Made by a program: the position numbers and the translations under genes | The notes under the pieces: model-generated | Databases searched by the model: none | Told to the model about the DNA's origin: nothing | Seen by the model: only the letters and a program-made list of their open reading frames with translations | NCBI GenBank assembly: GCA_944548615.1 | Contig: OX155954.1 | Location: forward strand, 2,709,335-2,773,334 | Length of the DNA stretch: 64,000 nucleotides | Source of the DNA: Micropterix aruncella | Taxonomy: Eukaryota > Arthropoda > Insecta > Lepidoptera > Micropterigidae | Direction: 5' to 3' | Shown here: positions 35,561-48,150 of the stretch, in pieces | How positions within the stretch are numbered: the stretch's first letter is position 1 | Layout of the letters: each line of letters opens with the position of its first letter

Positions 35561-36148
35561 GATATGAAGTACGATTATTACGTTAATCGAATCAAATCAG
35601 ATCTACAATATTTATTCCATCAATAACAATATTAAAATAAAATGTTGACACAATATAGCCTAACTAGGTTGCCACTTACGACAGATTTCGAAATATTTAA
35701 AAACAAAAGTAAGTCTTTAAATATGTATTTATTTATATTAATACTACTATACATACTGACCACGGATTGGCATCGCGTGGATATACGGATTGAGTATTTA
35801 ATTTGAAAATCTTTTTAAGTTATGGGAGAATATTCGGTTAAGCGGACACAGAAAAAAATAAAATCAGTGATTGACATAGATTTTTACTGACAGATTTTAC
35901 TGAAGTTGATTCCATAACTACTATAATGTCTTCGATAATGTAGGTATATTAGTTTTCTGACCCGGTTTGCTAAAATATCAATTTGTTCAAGCGATCGTAA
36001 AGTCTGCACAATAAAAATACCAACATACTTTATCAACTTTACGTGCTTTGCTGCGGGACTGTTAAAGCTGTTCGGGTTTTAATTGCGTATGAAGGGTACA
36101 GTGCAGATCAATGAGAGTCATATGAATGTCAAACTGAGATATTCAAGA
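35561..36148. other. no gene seen
   Basis: AT-rich spacer. Confidence 0.3.
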
Positions 36149-36152
36149 TTAA

Positions 36153-36731
36153 CCCATTCCACCACTAATAATATTACATAATTTATTAATTAAAAACACT
36201 ATTTAATTATTATTTTTATAAAACTTTTATTTCAAAGAAACCTCAACACTAACTTCACATAAAGTTAAAACAGTACAACATATAACCATTTTTTTTGTTA
36301 TTTGGATATTTGTTTATTCTTCATCACCAGACAGTTTTTGAAGGGTATGGTATTTTTTGAAACATGTGGAGAGCCATTAAGCATTTCTCACATTCCCATC
36401 GTGATTCATGATTTATTTTCTTTTACAGTAATGAACATTTTACAAAGCCTGGAGGGGTTTTGTTTGACAGGATTTGGAGGAATTTGTCTAGGGAAATGTG
36501 CCCATTGTACAGCCTGTAATCGTAAAGGGCATGCTCCTCCAGATGCCCTTTCTCGCCTCTTGTATGGTGGTAGCGTAATATTCTCTAATATGCTTTCCGC
36601 AATACCTATCCTATAGTCGCTATATGTCTACCTTAGACATATTTTAGCACATTAGACATATTTTTATATAATGCATAGGTATATGCATAATATAATTGAC
36701 CGGCGTTTCGCCGGATTCGTGTGTCAATGGG
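36153..36731 (-). mobile_element. non-autonomous piggyBac-like element, copy 2
   Basis: 579 bp between TTAA sites (36149-36152, 36732-36735), with short inverted ends CCCATT/AATGGG and the hairpin block 'gaccggcgtttcgccgg' near the right end. The central 36340-36560 region, read on the minus strand across a frameshift, gives a Cys-x2-Cys pair followed by a Cys-Phe-Lys-Lys-Tyr-His block. This resembles the Cys-rich C-terminus of piggyBac transposases, so it may be an internally deleted derivative of an autonomous element. The second copy is at 15578-16132. Confidence 0.65.
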
Positions 36732-37045
36732 TTAAAGGCTTTGATTTTTAAAAAAAAATAATTAGTCCGAAAAATTAAAAAAATCTTTTGAGAAAATCTA
36801 AGCTGTAAACTTCTACATTTAGCGAAAAATCCTAAAATTAGAAATAATAATAATTCAGAAAAATAATACAAAGCAAGGTCAGGTAAAACTACATTAATTA
36901 TAAAGCATTAATTATATAAGGTATTAGAATACTCATCACCATAGTACCTTTTGGCAACCCATTTGCGCCGGCGAAATGCAGGTGGCGCTGATGCATTGTC
37001 CAGCGAAATTAATAGCAAATTTTTTGGCCATATAACATTGATAAT

Positions 37046-37351
37046 GGGCTCGATTGCGTTTCTTAGTGTACTAAATTCGAAAATTAGCTCGTGTGAACGA
37101 GACTGAGCAACACGCTAGAGCGGAATATGAAATGAACGGTTGACACTTTTTCGCATTAAAACTACCCACCAAAGATAAAGAATCTGAATTTAACACCGCA
37201 CGAAACGTATTAAAATTTATTTGGACGAGTGTAAGTTCGACAGGTATTTTTATCGACGATCGTTCGTTTCATATTCCGCTCTAACGTATCGCTTATCTCG
37301 TTCGTTTGAACTAATTTCAGTTTTAGTTCACAGAGAAACGCAATCGGGCCC
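37046..37351 (+). mobile_element. fold-back MITE family H inside M1
   Basis: 306 bp with ends GGGCTCGATTGCGTTTCT and AGAAACGCAATCGGGCCC, flanked by AAT (37043-37045 and 37352-37354). Other M1 copies show that the empty site reads about 'gataatgaatg' with a single AAT, which confirms the 3-bp duplication. Confidence 0.85.
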
Positions 37352-37737
37352 AATGAATGATTTTTGATTATAAAAAATATTTTTTAATCCAGTGATAACA
37401 ATGATAACATAAAATTATTAGTGCCATCTATCGCAATTTATATAGGCTAATTACGTCACAGAAATAATACCGTGATATTAGAATGCCATCTATTAGAATA
37501 TTTAAACATCAAAGCGTCTAATTATTATGAATTGAAACCTGTATACAATGAAAATAATAAGAGCTATGATTTAAAACTTCGTTTATTATTATATTATTGT
37601 TTTAATTTAAGATGGGGTACCGTATAGCCGTGTTTAAAACGCCATTTATTGGGCTACTGAACATATGAGATGATTATTCAATGTTTGAAACTATGAGTGT
37701 CGTCTCGCAAAGCGTAGTACGGCATTGAGCAATCTAA

Positions 37738-38519
37738 TCTATACTAATATTATAAAGAGGTAAAGTTTGTGACGTTGTAGGAAGTAATCTCTGGATCTAC
37801 TGTACCGATTTTGAAAATTCTTTTACCAATAGAAAGCCACCTTATTTGTGAGTGTCACAAGGCTATATATTAATCCGAAAAATGAAAAGACTTTTTCGTG
37901 GTAGTCGGATTTGTAAAGTAAGTCGGAGAACAAGCGGTCGAACGAAAACGTTTCTAACTACTAACGACTAACGTTTCTAACTAACGCTGCCTAAACAATA
38001 AGAGATATATGATCAGGTTCTAGAGAAAAGTTGTAGAGCTTGATAATGCCTACAGAAAAATTAACGACAGAATATGCCTAACTTTTATATTTAAGTCACA
38101 AAAAGTATATTTTTTAATTAATCTTAAGCATATAATTTCCCTTTTACTGCAAAAATAGTTAAAGAGTTAATACACTCACAAATAAGACGCTTACAACAAG
38201 ACACTCACAAATAAGTAAATTTATCGTCTCAAGTTTTTAAAACAGAAGACTTTTCTCTTTTACTGCATATAATTTCCCTTTTACTGTAGAGATAATACGC
38301 TCACAAATAAGACACTCACAAGAAGACACTCACAAATAACGGTATTATAGTCAAATTGGCATGCAAATACATACATACCTACATATGCAGTAAAAATATA
38401 ACCCTTCTTTTGGCAGTCAGGAAATAAATCATAGCACTCAGTACTAACCGAACCACACTCATGATTTAATCACAGGTAAAAAGTTTTACCGCCCAACGAA
38501 GTGGGCACGGGTCAGCTAG
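37738..38519 (+). mobile_element. Helitron-like element inside the M1 terminal repeat
   Basis: 782 bp starting TCTATACTAATATTATAAAG and ending with the hairpin GCCCAACGAAGTGGGC eleven bases before the terminal CTAG. The flanks are A and T with no duplication, the Helitron rule; joining them restores the M1 repeat (AATCTAA^TATCC). It contains short tandem repeats of 'acactcacaaataag' at about 38173-38338. A relative lies at 53042-53595 on the other strand. No Rep/Hel ORF. Confidence 0.88.
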
Positions 38520-38538
38520 TATCCTATATAATCAATGC

Positions 38539-39664
38539 TAAAAGTTAAAAGAGTTAACATTTTGTTTTTTTTAAGTTTTGTGAAAGTAGACACCTACTTA
38601 GCAACAATAAATGTATATCCGGATTTTTCAAAAGATTCCGCCCACGTTTGAATAAAAGGGCTGTATTATAATAAGTATAATAGTAGGTATTACTGTTTAC
38701 TGAGTTGACTGTCCGTGAGCGGTCGGGTAGTCAGCTGGTAATAAAATAAATCCGAATGCATGTTACGATGGTTCTCTTTATACGGACAATCATATTATTA
38801 TTATGACAATTAAGCTCACTGGATATGGATATTTATCGATGTTCGAAATAACGGTTCTAGTCAATCGGCGTTCATTTTATATGAAGGAAATGGCGTTCAA
38901 CTATCCATAAAAGGCGTCTTGTTACTCACGCCTTTTTACCGTATTCCTTTCAGTGTGGATTGTCCAAGTCATGGCACGAATCTCTTACGTACCGTCTCGC
39001 ATGATTACCATAATAAATTGCTGTTTGAATATGATTATTAGTTGCTCCTATTTCAATGACAACTTTAAGAGGACAACTCTCTGGGGTTCATTATTATTAT
39101 TAATATTATTAATTTATACTTATTTAATTATTCCAGTATATATTAAAAAAAATATTGCTTTTTTCTCCCAAAATAGGATAGTGGGTTGTGGCTCTTATAA
39201 AAACTGAGAACAGCTAAAACACATTCCTTACAGTGGATCTCATTAGGCTGCAGATAATTACTTTATATTATTCTATTTTATATTATTTATTTATCTTATT
39301 TATTTCTATTTATTTTCTTATTTTATATTATTTTTATTTTATATTGCGTCCTTACCTATGTAATTGCTGTTTTTTCCACGTTTGACCTGGAATTTCACAT
39401 TCAATTCAAGGCCATGTTATAGTTTTTTAAGAATCATCTGATTATTTGTCTTTCCGCCGCTTGTTTTTATAAAAATATTTTCATTTGTGCAACCATTGTA
39501 AAATTGAAAATTTGCATTATTTTCAAATATTATCCTGTGACGGTGTTTTCTATTACAGTTTCTTGCATTCTGTGTATACAGTTACCGTAAATGTGTACTG
39601 ATAAGAACTACAAACAACGATGGAGAAGCTCGTGATTAAATATTCGAGCCTGGTAAATCGCTCA
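38539..39664. other. no gene seen
   Basis: AT-rich, with repeated (TTTAT) stretches near 39270-39340. The open frame at 38953-39207 has no recognisable domain. Confidence 0.3.
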
Positions 39665-39670
39665 TAGCCA

Positions 39671-39925
39671 CTGCTTCTGCATGACAACGTTTAACCACAT
39701 ATTTCACTGCAAATAGGTTCAAATTTGCAGGAGTTACGTTTGGAGACTCTTGATCACTCGCCATACTTGCCAGACCTTGCTCCAATAGACTTTTTTTTCT
39801 TTAGAATTTAGGTAACTTTTTACAAAGGAAAAAAAACAATTTTGAAGAGGTGAAAACGCCTTCAAAGCATTCATTTGTTCCTGTCCACGAGAGTTTTACA
39901 GCAGAGGAATTAAGAAGCTCCCGTT
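39671..39925 (+). pseudogene. mariner transposase C-terminal fragment
   Basis: The plus strand reads LLLHDNV-stop-PHISLQ, then LRLETLDHSPYLPDLAPIDF and a C-terminal block with 'FVPVHESFTAEEL'. These correspond to the second and third catalytic aspartates of mariner (HDNARPH and SPDLAPxD). It has a stop and a frameshift; the N-terminal half is missing. Confidence 0.8.
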
Positions 39926-40333
39926 AAAATTACAAATCTGCTTAGATAATAGTGGTCAATATTTCTAATAATTAAATATATATTTTCACACAAAATTTGG
40001 CCTTAGATTTTCTTTATAGAACAAAAACTTTATAGGTAAGGACTGAATATTTTATATTATTCAATAATATAAAAAAGGCTCTGGGCTTCTGCAATTTTTT
40101 ATTTAACAGTAAAAAAATAGGTACGCATTCTAATTTTCTCAAAAACTTGGTGAAATAATAAGTGATTAGTCGTTATATCAAAAATACTATCATATTTGTG
40201 GTAAAAAAGGTGAAACTTTAAATTCACAAAGTAAAATGGGAATTTAAAATTTGGCCAGAGTTTTGAGGTCCTTCAGAGTATAGAAGATTTGAGGTCCTTG
40301 CCCCGTACACCCTCATTTTTTGTAAATATTTTT

Positions 40334-41686
<1,353 letters not shown>

Positions 41687-42962
41687 GTAATCAGAAGATC
41701 GCGGATTCGGGGGAATACCTCGGGCGGAACTGGGCGATTGGGGCACTATCTGCACTTGCGGAAAAAACGGAGAAAGCCCCAGCCGGCGAATAACTAGACA
41801 GGTCTAGAGACGTACGTGTCCTATGACAGCGGAGGGTAGTTGTCGACCTGACGTCTTCAACCATTGAACGATCCGTCGGCCACCCGATCCCGAGTGACCA
41901 TGGCGGGCAATAGACTTCGCGATCCGGATTATATTCAAGCTGAATATTTACGGCCGCGCAAGCGATTTCGAACCCGTAACCGACTGGAGGATGGAGAAAT
42001 CTGGCCAAATATGGTAGAATAAGAATAAGAATAAGAATTATTTATTTTCCAAAACCCGATCTGGGTACAGAAATTACATTATCTAGTAGTATTTCTACAA
42101 ATAAAATTATATTTCAAATTACTCATAAATTTATAAAAAAGTCTATATAAAACTAATAATTGAAAAAAAACATAGAAATTCAAAAATTCAATAACAAAAA
42201 CATAAAAACTAGAAAAATAAAAAACAACAGAAATAAAAAGAAAACACAGAGAATCAGCAATTCAATAACAAAAATATATAAAACTAGAAAAATAGAAAGC
42301 ATCCAAAGAGTTCTACATAAAGTACATTTAATAAGGATCAAAATATCGTTCAACAATCAAGAAATAGAAAAATGTATCGACTCTCCAAAAAACAAAAAAT
42401 CAAGTGGTCTCGATGACATACCTGTTAGTGTAATTAAAATCCATAAACGTGTACTGGCACCCTGTCTAACATATCTTTACAATTTAAGCTTTTCAGAGGG
42501 AATATTTCCAGATTGTTACAAAGTAGCCAAGATTACACCGATATATAAAAAAGGGCAATCCCACGAGCGTAGAAAATTATCAACCCGTAGCCCTACTGAG
42601 CAATTTCTCAAAAATTTTGGAGAAGGTCATCGAAAAACGACTAAATGGTTTCCTTGAAAAATTTGGGGTCATTTCAGACAGTCAATATGGATTTCGGACA
42701 AAAAACTCTAGTAAGGGCTTGAGGTTAACCAGACGCTTTCACTTTCCAGTGCCTCGCGGTACGGCGTCGGCTTCTTACGGGCATGTTGGCGGAGCATATG
42801 GACTGTTTTCCCTAATCTGTGTAATCACCTCACAGCTGAATGAACGTTATAGATCTCGTTATAACAGCATGGGGCATGGGGTGTCGGGTTAGCCCATTAC
42901 AGACGTCAGTTCCAAAGTGGGTTAGCTTGTTCACCCGTAGTAGTTGACAACTCTAAAGTTGA
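41687..42962 (+). repeat. repeat family C, copy 3, split by a LINE insertion
   Basis: The left part is 41687-42012 (ends 'aatctggccaaatatgg') and the right part 42721-42962 (begins 'cagtgcctcgcggtacggc', ends TAGTTGACAACTC). Together they match an uninterrupted C copy such as 57190-57799. The 0.7 kb between are retroelement sequence. Confidence 0.65.
42013..42720 (+). pseudogene. CR1/Jockey-like LINE RT fragment
   Basis: From about 42300 it encodes CIDSPKNKKSSGLDDIPVSV, LAPCLTYLYNLSFSEGIFPD and CYKVAKITPIYKKG. After a frameshift comes LEKVIEKRLNGFLEKFGVIS, DSQYGFRTKNSS, where it stops at the repeat C junction. These are the N-terminal RT motifs (fingers) of a non-LTR element; the catalytic Asp motifs are missing. 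The first 140 bp start with an (AATAAG)n-like run that may be a separate tail. Confidence 0.75.
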
Positions 42963-43041
42963 GGACTATTCAGCTGTTGATTAGCAACGAGCCGAGGACG
43001 AACTCAGCATTTGAACATCGACACCCCAAGTATTTCTGCTC

Positions 43042-43315
43042 TACTCTTTATTGTGAAATGTCGAAATGGGCGGGTTTATTGTCATATGACAATCTCTTAC
43101 AACCAACCCTACTATCAAATGTTTATATGTACATATTATTATGTGAGCATGTAACAGGTGTGTAAAAGTGTGTCTTGTTATTGCATTTCATCGACAGAGT
43201 TGAAAATGCAATTTCGTTAATGTGAGCCCAATGGAAAATGGTGACCCAGCCGGGAATCGAACCCGGGACCTTACAATGTAAGATCAGGCGACCTAACCAC
43301 TACGCCACCGGGCCG
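43042..43315 (-). repeat. tRNA-derived SINE, copy 2 (best preserved)
   Basis: The tRNA-like head occupies 43243-43314. On the minus strand its B box reads GGTTCGATTCC and its A box TGGCGTAGTGG, both consensus. The body matches copy 1, including the segment TTGTCATATGACAATAAACC near the tail. Confidence 0.88.
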
Positions 43316-44180
43316 TGTTAAGTAGACCCAAAGAGCTTATTTCTAAAAGAAGTATAATAGGAAGGTAATAAATCTCCGCAAGCACTAATCGTATGTGACG
43401 CTGCCCGGATTTTCAAATTATTTTCCTCCAAGATATCCTCAATATGATACATATTCCTACACGTTAAAATCGGAAAAGGCACGATAATGAATCACTGTTT
43501 TATGTATGACAAAGAACTATTAAAATTCGTTTAAATTTATGCTCCAGCTGTGTTTCCCTTTTACGAAAGGCACCATTGCACCTACGCGTAGGAGAAACTG
43601 GTCCACTTTAGGTCGTACGAAAGGGAATCGTAAAAAGTGTTGAATTTCGCTATGGGCCGTGGGCTACTCCTACGCACTCGTTCGTATCGGAAATGAGGCT
43701 TCATAAATAATAGCTTTTTTTTAAAAACACTTTTACTCTTTAGGAACTTTCTTCTATCCGCACGAAGTACACTACTATCCAAAAGTATTGCAAGATTAAC
43801 CTTTTTTTTTTGAAGAAGCTCAAGGCTGAAAACTCGGTAGATTTACATCCTATTAAGGATTCATGGAGTATGATTACCAGAAAAATTATTTAATACCCCA
43901 AAATTATCCCGAAACAAATGGACAACTTTAGGAAAACATAATTAAAGTTTGGCACAATGAAATACCAAAATTGATTCCATGCATAAAAGAGTGGCTGCTA
44001 TGATCGAATCCAGATACAGTCCATATTATATTAAACGCTTTTAGGTTAAATTGCACTCATTTTATATATATTTTCTGCTCAGAAAAACTTAGCTTTGTTT
44101 ATTTAATTTTATTCCGGGATACCAAAATGTATGCCGATTTCTGATAACTTGTTTTTTTCAGCATGCTAGGTATATATAAG
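43316..44180. other. no gene seen
   Basis: Mostly AT-rich. 43570-43690 contains the palindrome CCTACGCGTAGG, but no coherent coding signal or element was found. Confidence 0.3.
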
Positions 44181-44182
44181 TA

Positions 44183-44552
44183 CAGGGTGAGTTTACCGGC
44201 ATCCTTTAAGGTGATAAATCATTACGAGCAACTAAGCAATTTTTAATAACTTTTATTAAGAAAAAAAAAGTAGTTTTTTTTAATTTGAAATTTCTTGAAA
44301 AACTTGACTGTTAAATAAAATTTTGACAAGCGTTTGAGTGCGCTGCGCCGTCTATTAATAGGTAAAATATCACGAATAAACAATATTAGCGATATTTTAC
44401 CTACCTCTAGTAGCCCACCATGCTCAGCGCTTTTTATATCTACTATTTTTCAAACAGTAAAGCTTTAATTAACCATTTCTTATCAAAAGTTGTTTACGTG
44501 CTCGTACTGATTCACCCCCTTCTAAGATGCCGATTAATTAAAACTCACACTG
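44183..44552. mobile_element. MITE with long TIRs and TA duplication
   Basis: 370 bp between TA dinucleotides (44181-44182, 44553-44554). The left end CAGGGTGAGTTT...CGGCATC...GGTGATAAATCA is mirrored on the right by 'gattcacccccttctaagatg' pieces and AAACTCACACTG, giving imperfect TIRs of about 60 bp. The centre has a further 13-bp inverted pair around AGGTAAAATATC/GATATTTTACCT. The TA duplication suggests a Tc1/mariner relative. Confidence 0.7.
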
Positions 44553-44736
44553 TATAAAAAATAAATATATACATTTTTGTTCAACAACTTTCTCAAATCT
44601 TGTTTTTAAAATTATTTAACATATTGACTTAAAATCAGTTCTGGCCATATATACTTTTTTCTAGTAATGTAGGTGTTTGGTTTTAAATAATTTAATAAAT
44701 TAAATGACTAATAAATGTTTATGTTTTCCTTTCCAG

Positions 44737-45156
44737 AGTCGAATGTCGTCGCGGGTAATCCGGTCCCTGGCGGGACGACCACTGACGTAGCGGATTGACA
44801 TATTTATACAGCCTCCACGCGAACCAACGCGTCAGACCGAATCAGACTGTCGCACCGGACGAACGCGCGTGAAAAGAGGCGCTAATCGATACGAATTAAA
44901 AAAAAAACTAAATAATAAAAAAAACATATAAAAAAACGAACATTCACACCGAGTTTACTTACCGGAAAACGCGATTTGTGATTGAAAAAAGTGGTAGATT
45001 GGGATTTTGGACGAGTGCATTGTTTAGTGGCTGTGACAAAAGCTCCGCATAAATTACGGGACGAGACAGTACCGCCGCGAAGATTGCCAGCGATCGATCA
45101 TGGAGGTTGAGGGTCAATGGACGCAGAGGTGGGCCGGAGCAGCTGAATACGGAAAG
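44737..45156 (+). CDS. unnamed gene, exon 1 (5' UTR and start codon)
   Basis: First coding exon of the gene that continues to the window's right edge. The coding part is 45100-45156: ATG (context GATCATGG) and 19 codons ending AAG directly before the donor GTATGC, phase 0. The residues are acidic then Trp-rich (MEVEGQWTQRWAGAAEYGK). Upstream, 44737-45099 would be 5' UTR; a good acceptor (TTTTCCTTTCCAG) ends at 44736, so a further 5' exon may exist, or transcription starts within this block. A 15-codon upstream ORF lies at 44743-44790. GC content is well above the neighbours. The start choice rests on frame agreement with exon 2; no homologue was recognised. Confidence 0.55.
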
Positions 45157-45410
45157 GTATGCCATGCTCCTCGAGACACATTAATAATTTATTGTTTCAA
45201 GAATACATAAAAAATATGTTCGTGCTTCTTGGAATATTCGACACGCTTTTTGTTGAATTTCAACCTACACGAAAGAATTGAATATAATTTGTATTGTCTC
45301 CGAATTGTTCAGTCAGTACCATCTGCGACATTCGAAGTCCACAGTGAAAAACAAGGAATGTCAAAAAAACTGTTTCTGAGATAATTATCGTAGGCAATGA
45401 TTTTGTTTGT

Positions 45411-45608
45411 TTGTTTGTTTTTACTCTTTACAGTGGGCGGGTTTATTATCATACGAAAATCTCTTACAACCAACCATGCACGTGTTCGTGTAACAAAGTG
45501 TGTGTCTTGTTATTGCTGTCGATAGATATATTTGAAATGCAATTCCGTCAATTTTATCGCAACGGAAAATGATGATCCAGCCGGAAATCGAATCCGATTA
45601 CAATATAT
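45411..45608 (-). repeat. tRNA-derived SINE, copy 3 (head truncated)
   Basis: Has the body with 'cagtgggcgggtttattatc' and the start of the head ('gatccagccggaaatcgaat'), then breaks off within the head at the start of a short tandem repeat. Located in intron 1. Confidence 0.75.
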
Positions 45609-45772
45609 TATCATGTAGTCCTAGTCCTAGTCCCGGCCTAAGAATGAATGATATTTTATCCTGAGTATTCTTCTCAGATATATCATGTAGTCCTAGTCCC
45701 GCATAAGAACAAATAAAATAATATTCTGAGAAGAATATAATATCATGTAGTCCTAGTTTCGGCCTAAGAAAT
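45609..45772. repeat. three-unit tandem repeat with inverted spacers
   Basis: The unit TATCATGTAGTCCTAGT starts at 45609, 45681 and 45741, each followed by a CGGCCTAAGAA-like end. The spacers after units 1 and 2 contain TATTCTTCTCAG (45666) and CTGAGAAGAATA (45726), which are inverted with respect to each other. Confidence 0.6.
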
Positions 45773-46469
45773 TCAAGGTGAGCACTTGCTCACATGTGCC
45801 AAACCTGTGAGCTGGGGATAACTGGTAACATAAAGCAGAGGACCATCAAGTGTGACCAAGTATTGCTTAACGGGGGAAGACCCGGAAGACACAGCTATGA
45901 TTAGAAGCTGGCCTTAACTTACATAAGAAGATGTCAACGCCTTTTATATGTGTCAAGTATTTCACTTATTTCCCTTATAAAGGATGCGAAAAAATACAAT
46001 GCAATCTTATTGTAATAGATTACAATCATCTGCAGTTTAATAGACACGATGCAATCACGCATTTGTCCATTTGCTTAATTCAACGGTTTCCAACTTTTTT
46101 TAATTCTTGGTGATCATTTTATTTTTCTGTGTTTAGTTGTTATATGGGTTTTGGGTTTTTTACATTGAAAGATGTATGTGCACTCGCTTCAAAAAGCGCA
46201 AACGTTGCCTTAGATTTTGCTGTATGTGGAAGCCGCGTGCCATATAATGGTCAGTCCATAACATGGTCCGCTAACATGGTCAGTCCATATTATGATGAAC
46301 TCAAATGGCTCCGACTTAATCAGGCCAAGGAACTGCATATAGCTCTTGTCTATGTTCCCAGGAAACAGCCCAGGGAGGTCTTGTTTATAAACTCCATTCA
46401 CTCTTCTGACATCTTATTTGTATAGTTTCCAAAATATCTTGTCCTCTGATTTTTGCTACTGTTTTGTTC
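45773..46469. other. intron 1 sequence, no element recognised
   Basis: Open frames here are short and have no splice or domain support. Confidence 0.3.
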
Positions 46470-47062
46470 CTAATGGTTCCGTGCCGCTTGTGCCCGATAG
46501 CTAGGCGGTGCTCTTAGGTCGACCAACCCAACCTGCAGTTGTACCTATAACAGTTGGGATCAGACGAGAAGATCCGGGGGAACACCTCGGGCAGAACCGG
46601 GCGGTTTACCCTTCGGGCTGTGTCAATCTAACTTGCGCAATCCGGTGGAGTCTGGAAAAGTACTTTTTCTAAGCGGGACTAAGTGTCGAACTGACGTCAT
46701 CAATCCTTGAAACGATTTGTTGATCACCCGATCCCGAGTGATATTGACAGGAAAAGGGTGCATCAGTTCTCGATAAATTCGAGCTGAATTACCGCTTAAG
46801 TTAGGTAGAGGCTGCGCAAACGACCTCAAGTCTGTCACCAGACTGGAGAAAGGAGAAATCCGTTCAAATGTGGTAGCAGGGGCGTGAGGTCGGACCGTTG
46901 TATTTACTTCCCAGTACATACATCGCGGTAAGGCGTTGGGCTCTCACGGGCCTGTTCGCGTAGTTAGACGGCGAACTGTGGTAGAAAGAATTATCTAATA
47001 TCGTTATAACATCCTGGTGTAGTAGGTTCGCCCGTAGGTAACAGCTCTTAAGTGGTATCATA
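46470..47062 (+). repeat. repeat family C, copy 4
   Basis: Carries 'gggggaacacctcgggcag', 'cacccgatcccgagtgata', 'gcgcaaacgacctcaagtc', 'ggagaaatccgttcaaatg' and 'ggtaaggcgttgggctctc' in the family order, plus strand. Lies in intron 1. Confidence 0.65.
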
Positions 47063-47499
47063 GTTAACAACTCTCAAGTGGGTCCTCAGTCCGCGCTCGA
47101 TAGTCCACACTTTGTGTTTTTGGTGACGTCACAGCCTGGAGTTAGTGACAAAGCTGTCAGATCCTAGACTACATGAACAAAACCCGTCAGATACAAATTT
47201 GAATATCAGACCAGCTATATTCTATTTTCCGACACAGTAATATGCTTATTTAAATGCTTAATCATTTTTTAAAAATATATGCATTAGTAATTTTACTTTA
47301 AAAGAGACCTATCTGTATCTTGCTGTAAAAGAACATTGATCCTACTGTAAAATAGACCTATCTGTATTTGACGGAGTTCACACAATTAGCACACAAATCA
47401 TCGACATAATTAGCCTAGTCTTCGAAAATAAAAGTATAATAAACTCGATCTGAATATGTAATGTAACAGTTTTATGCTGCAATATTGAGCAATCTGAAT

Positions 47500-48150
47500 G
47501 AATCAAGCATTCATAACGGTTCTTTCTTTTTTACAGAAGCGCAAATAATATCGTCATCATCGCCGATCGCGCAACTCCAGCATCAAATTCGTTATCATTT
47601 GCCATTGTTAAGAGTCGAAATACAGCCGCCGCGTTTTTGATCTCTTCGATTATAATCATTATCCTCAATTTCGCGTAGCTTTCACATCAATTGCCCGTCT
47701 AACGACGCTTAATGACGCGAATCTGGCGGAACGGTTGCGATACGATTTTTTCCCATCGCCCACTCTCCTGTCTCTCCACTCTTCGTCCCACGCGAGATCA
47801 TCTTCAGACTTTCTAATAAGTATCGCCGAATGTAATCAAGCGTTAATTGCTTTATTACCGTAGGCAAGGGCGGTGGGTGGCTTATGGCGCTCAATTTGTA
47901 AAACAATCGATTGAAGTTGCAATCGGACCCCTTATACGGTGTCGCCGGTGATTTGAATGATCGCCGCCATTAAACGGATTGAAAGCATGTGGAAACGTGA
48001 TGAAAAACCACTTTCGCAACAGTAAATTGCAAGCTGTTCACAACGGCGACGAAAGCTGGCGTAGGAAGAGTAATGAAAAAATGCGCGGTGGGTCTAATAG
48101 CCTCACTAGTCAACAGCCATTTTGCATCTCGATTGCAACAATAATTTAAA
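47500..48150. other. low-repeat GC-elevated intron segment
   Basis: No match to any repeat elsewhere in the window and higher GC than its flanks. It has no long ORF, no clear splice pair and no transposon ends. It could be conserved non-coding DNA such as an intronic enhancer; this is only a suggestion from composition. Confidence 0.35.

Larger units (their letters stand above)
36905..38538 (+). mobile_element. MITE M1, complete copy carrying two nested insertions
   Basis: The left TIR begins GCATTAATTATATAAGG and the right TIR ends ATAATCAATGC. The M1 sequence is continuous when two younger elements are subtracted: an H-family MITE (37046-37351) and a Helitron (37738-38519). The remaining M1 is about 545 bp. 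Confidence 0.85.

Noticed and set aside
38150..38345. Repeated ACTCACAAATAAG units as a CRISPR-like array
   Set aside because: Spacing is irregular, units are short and diverged, and they lie inside a eukaryotic Helitron.
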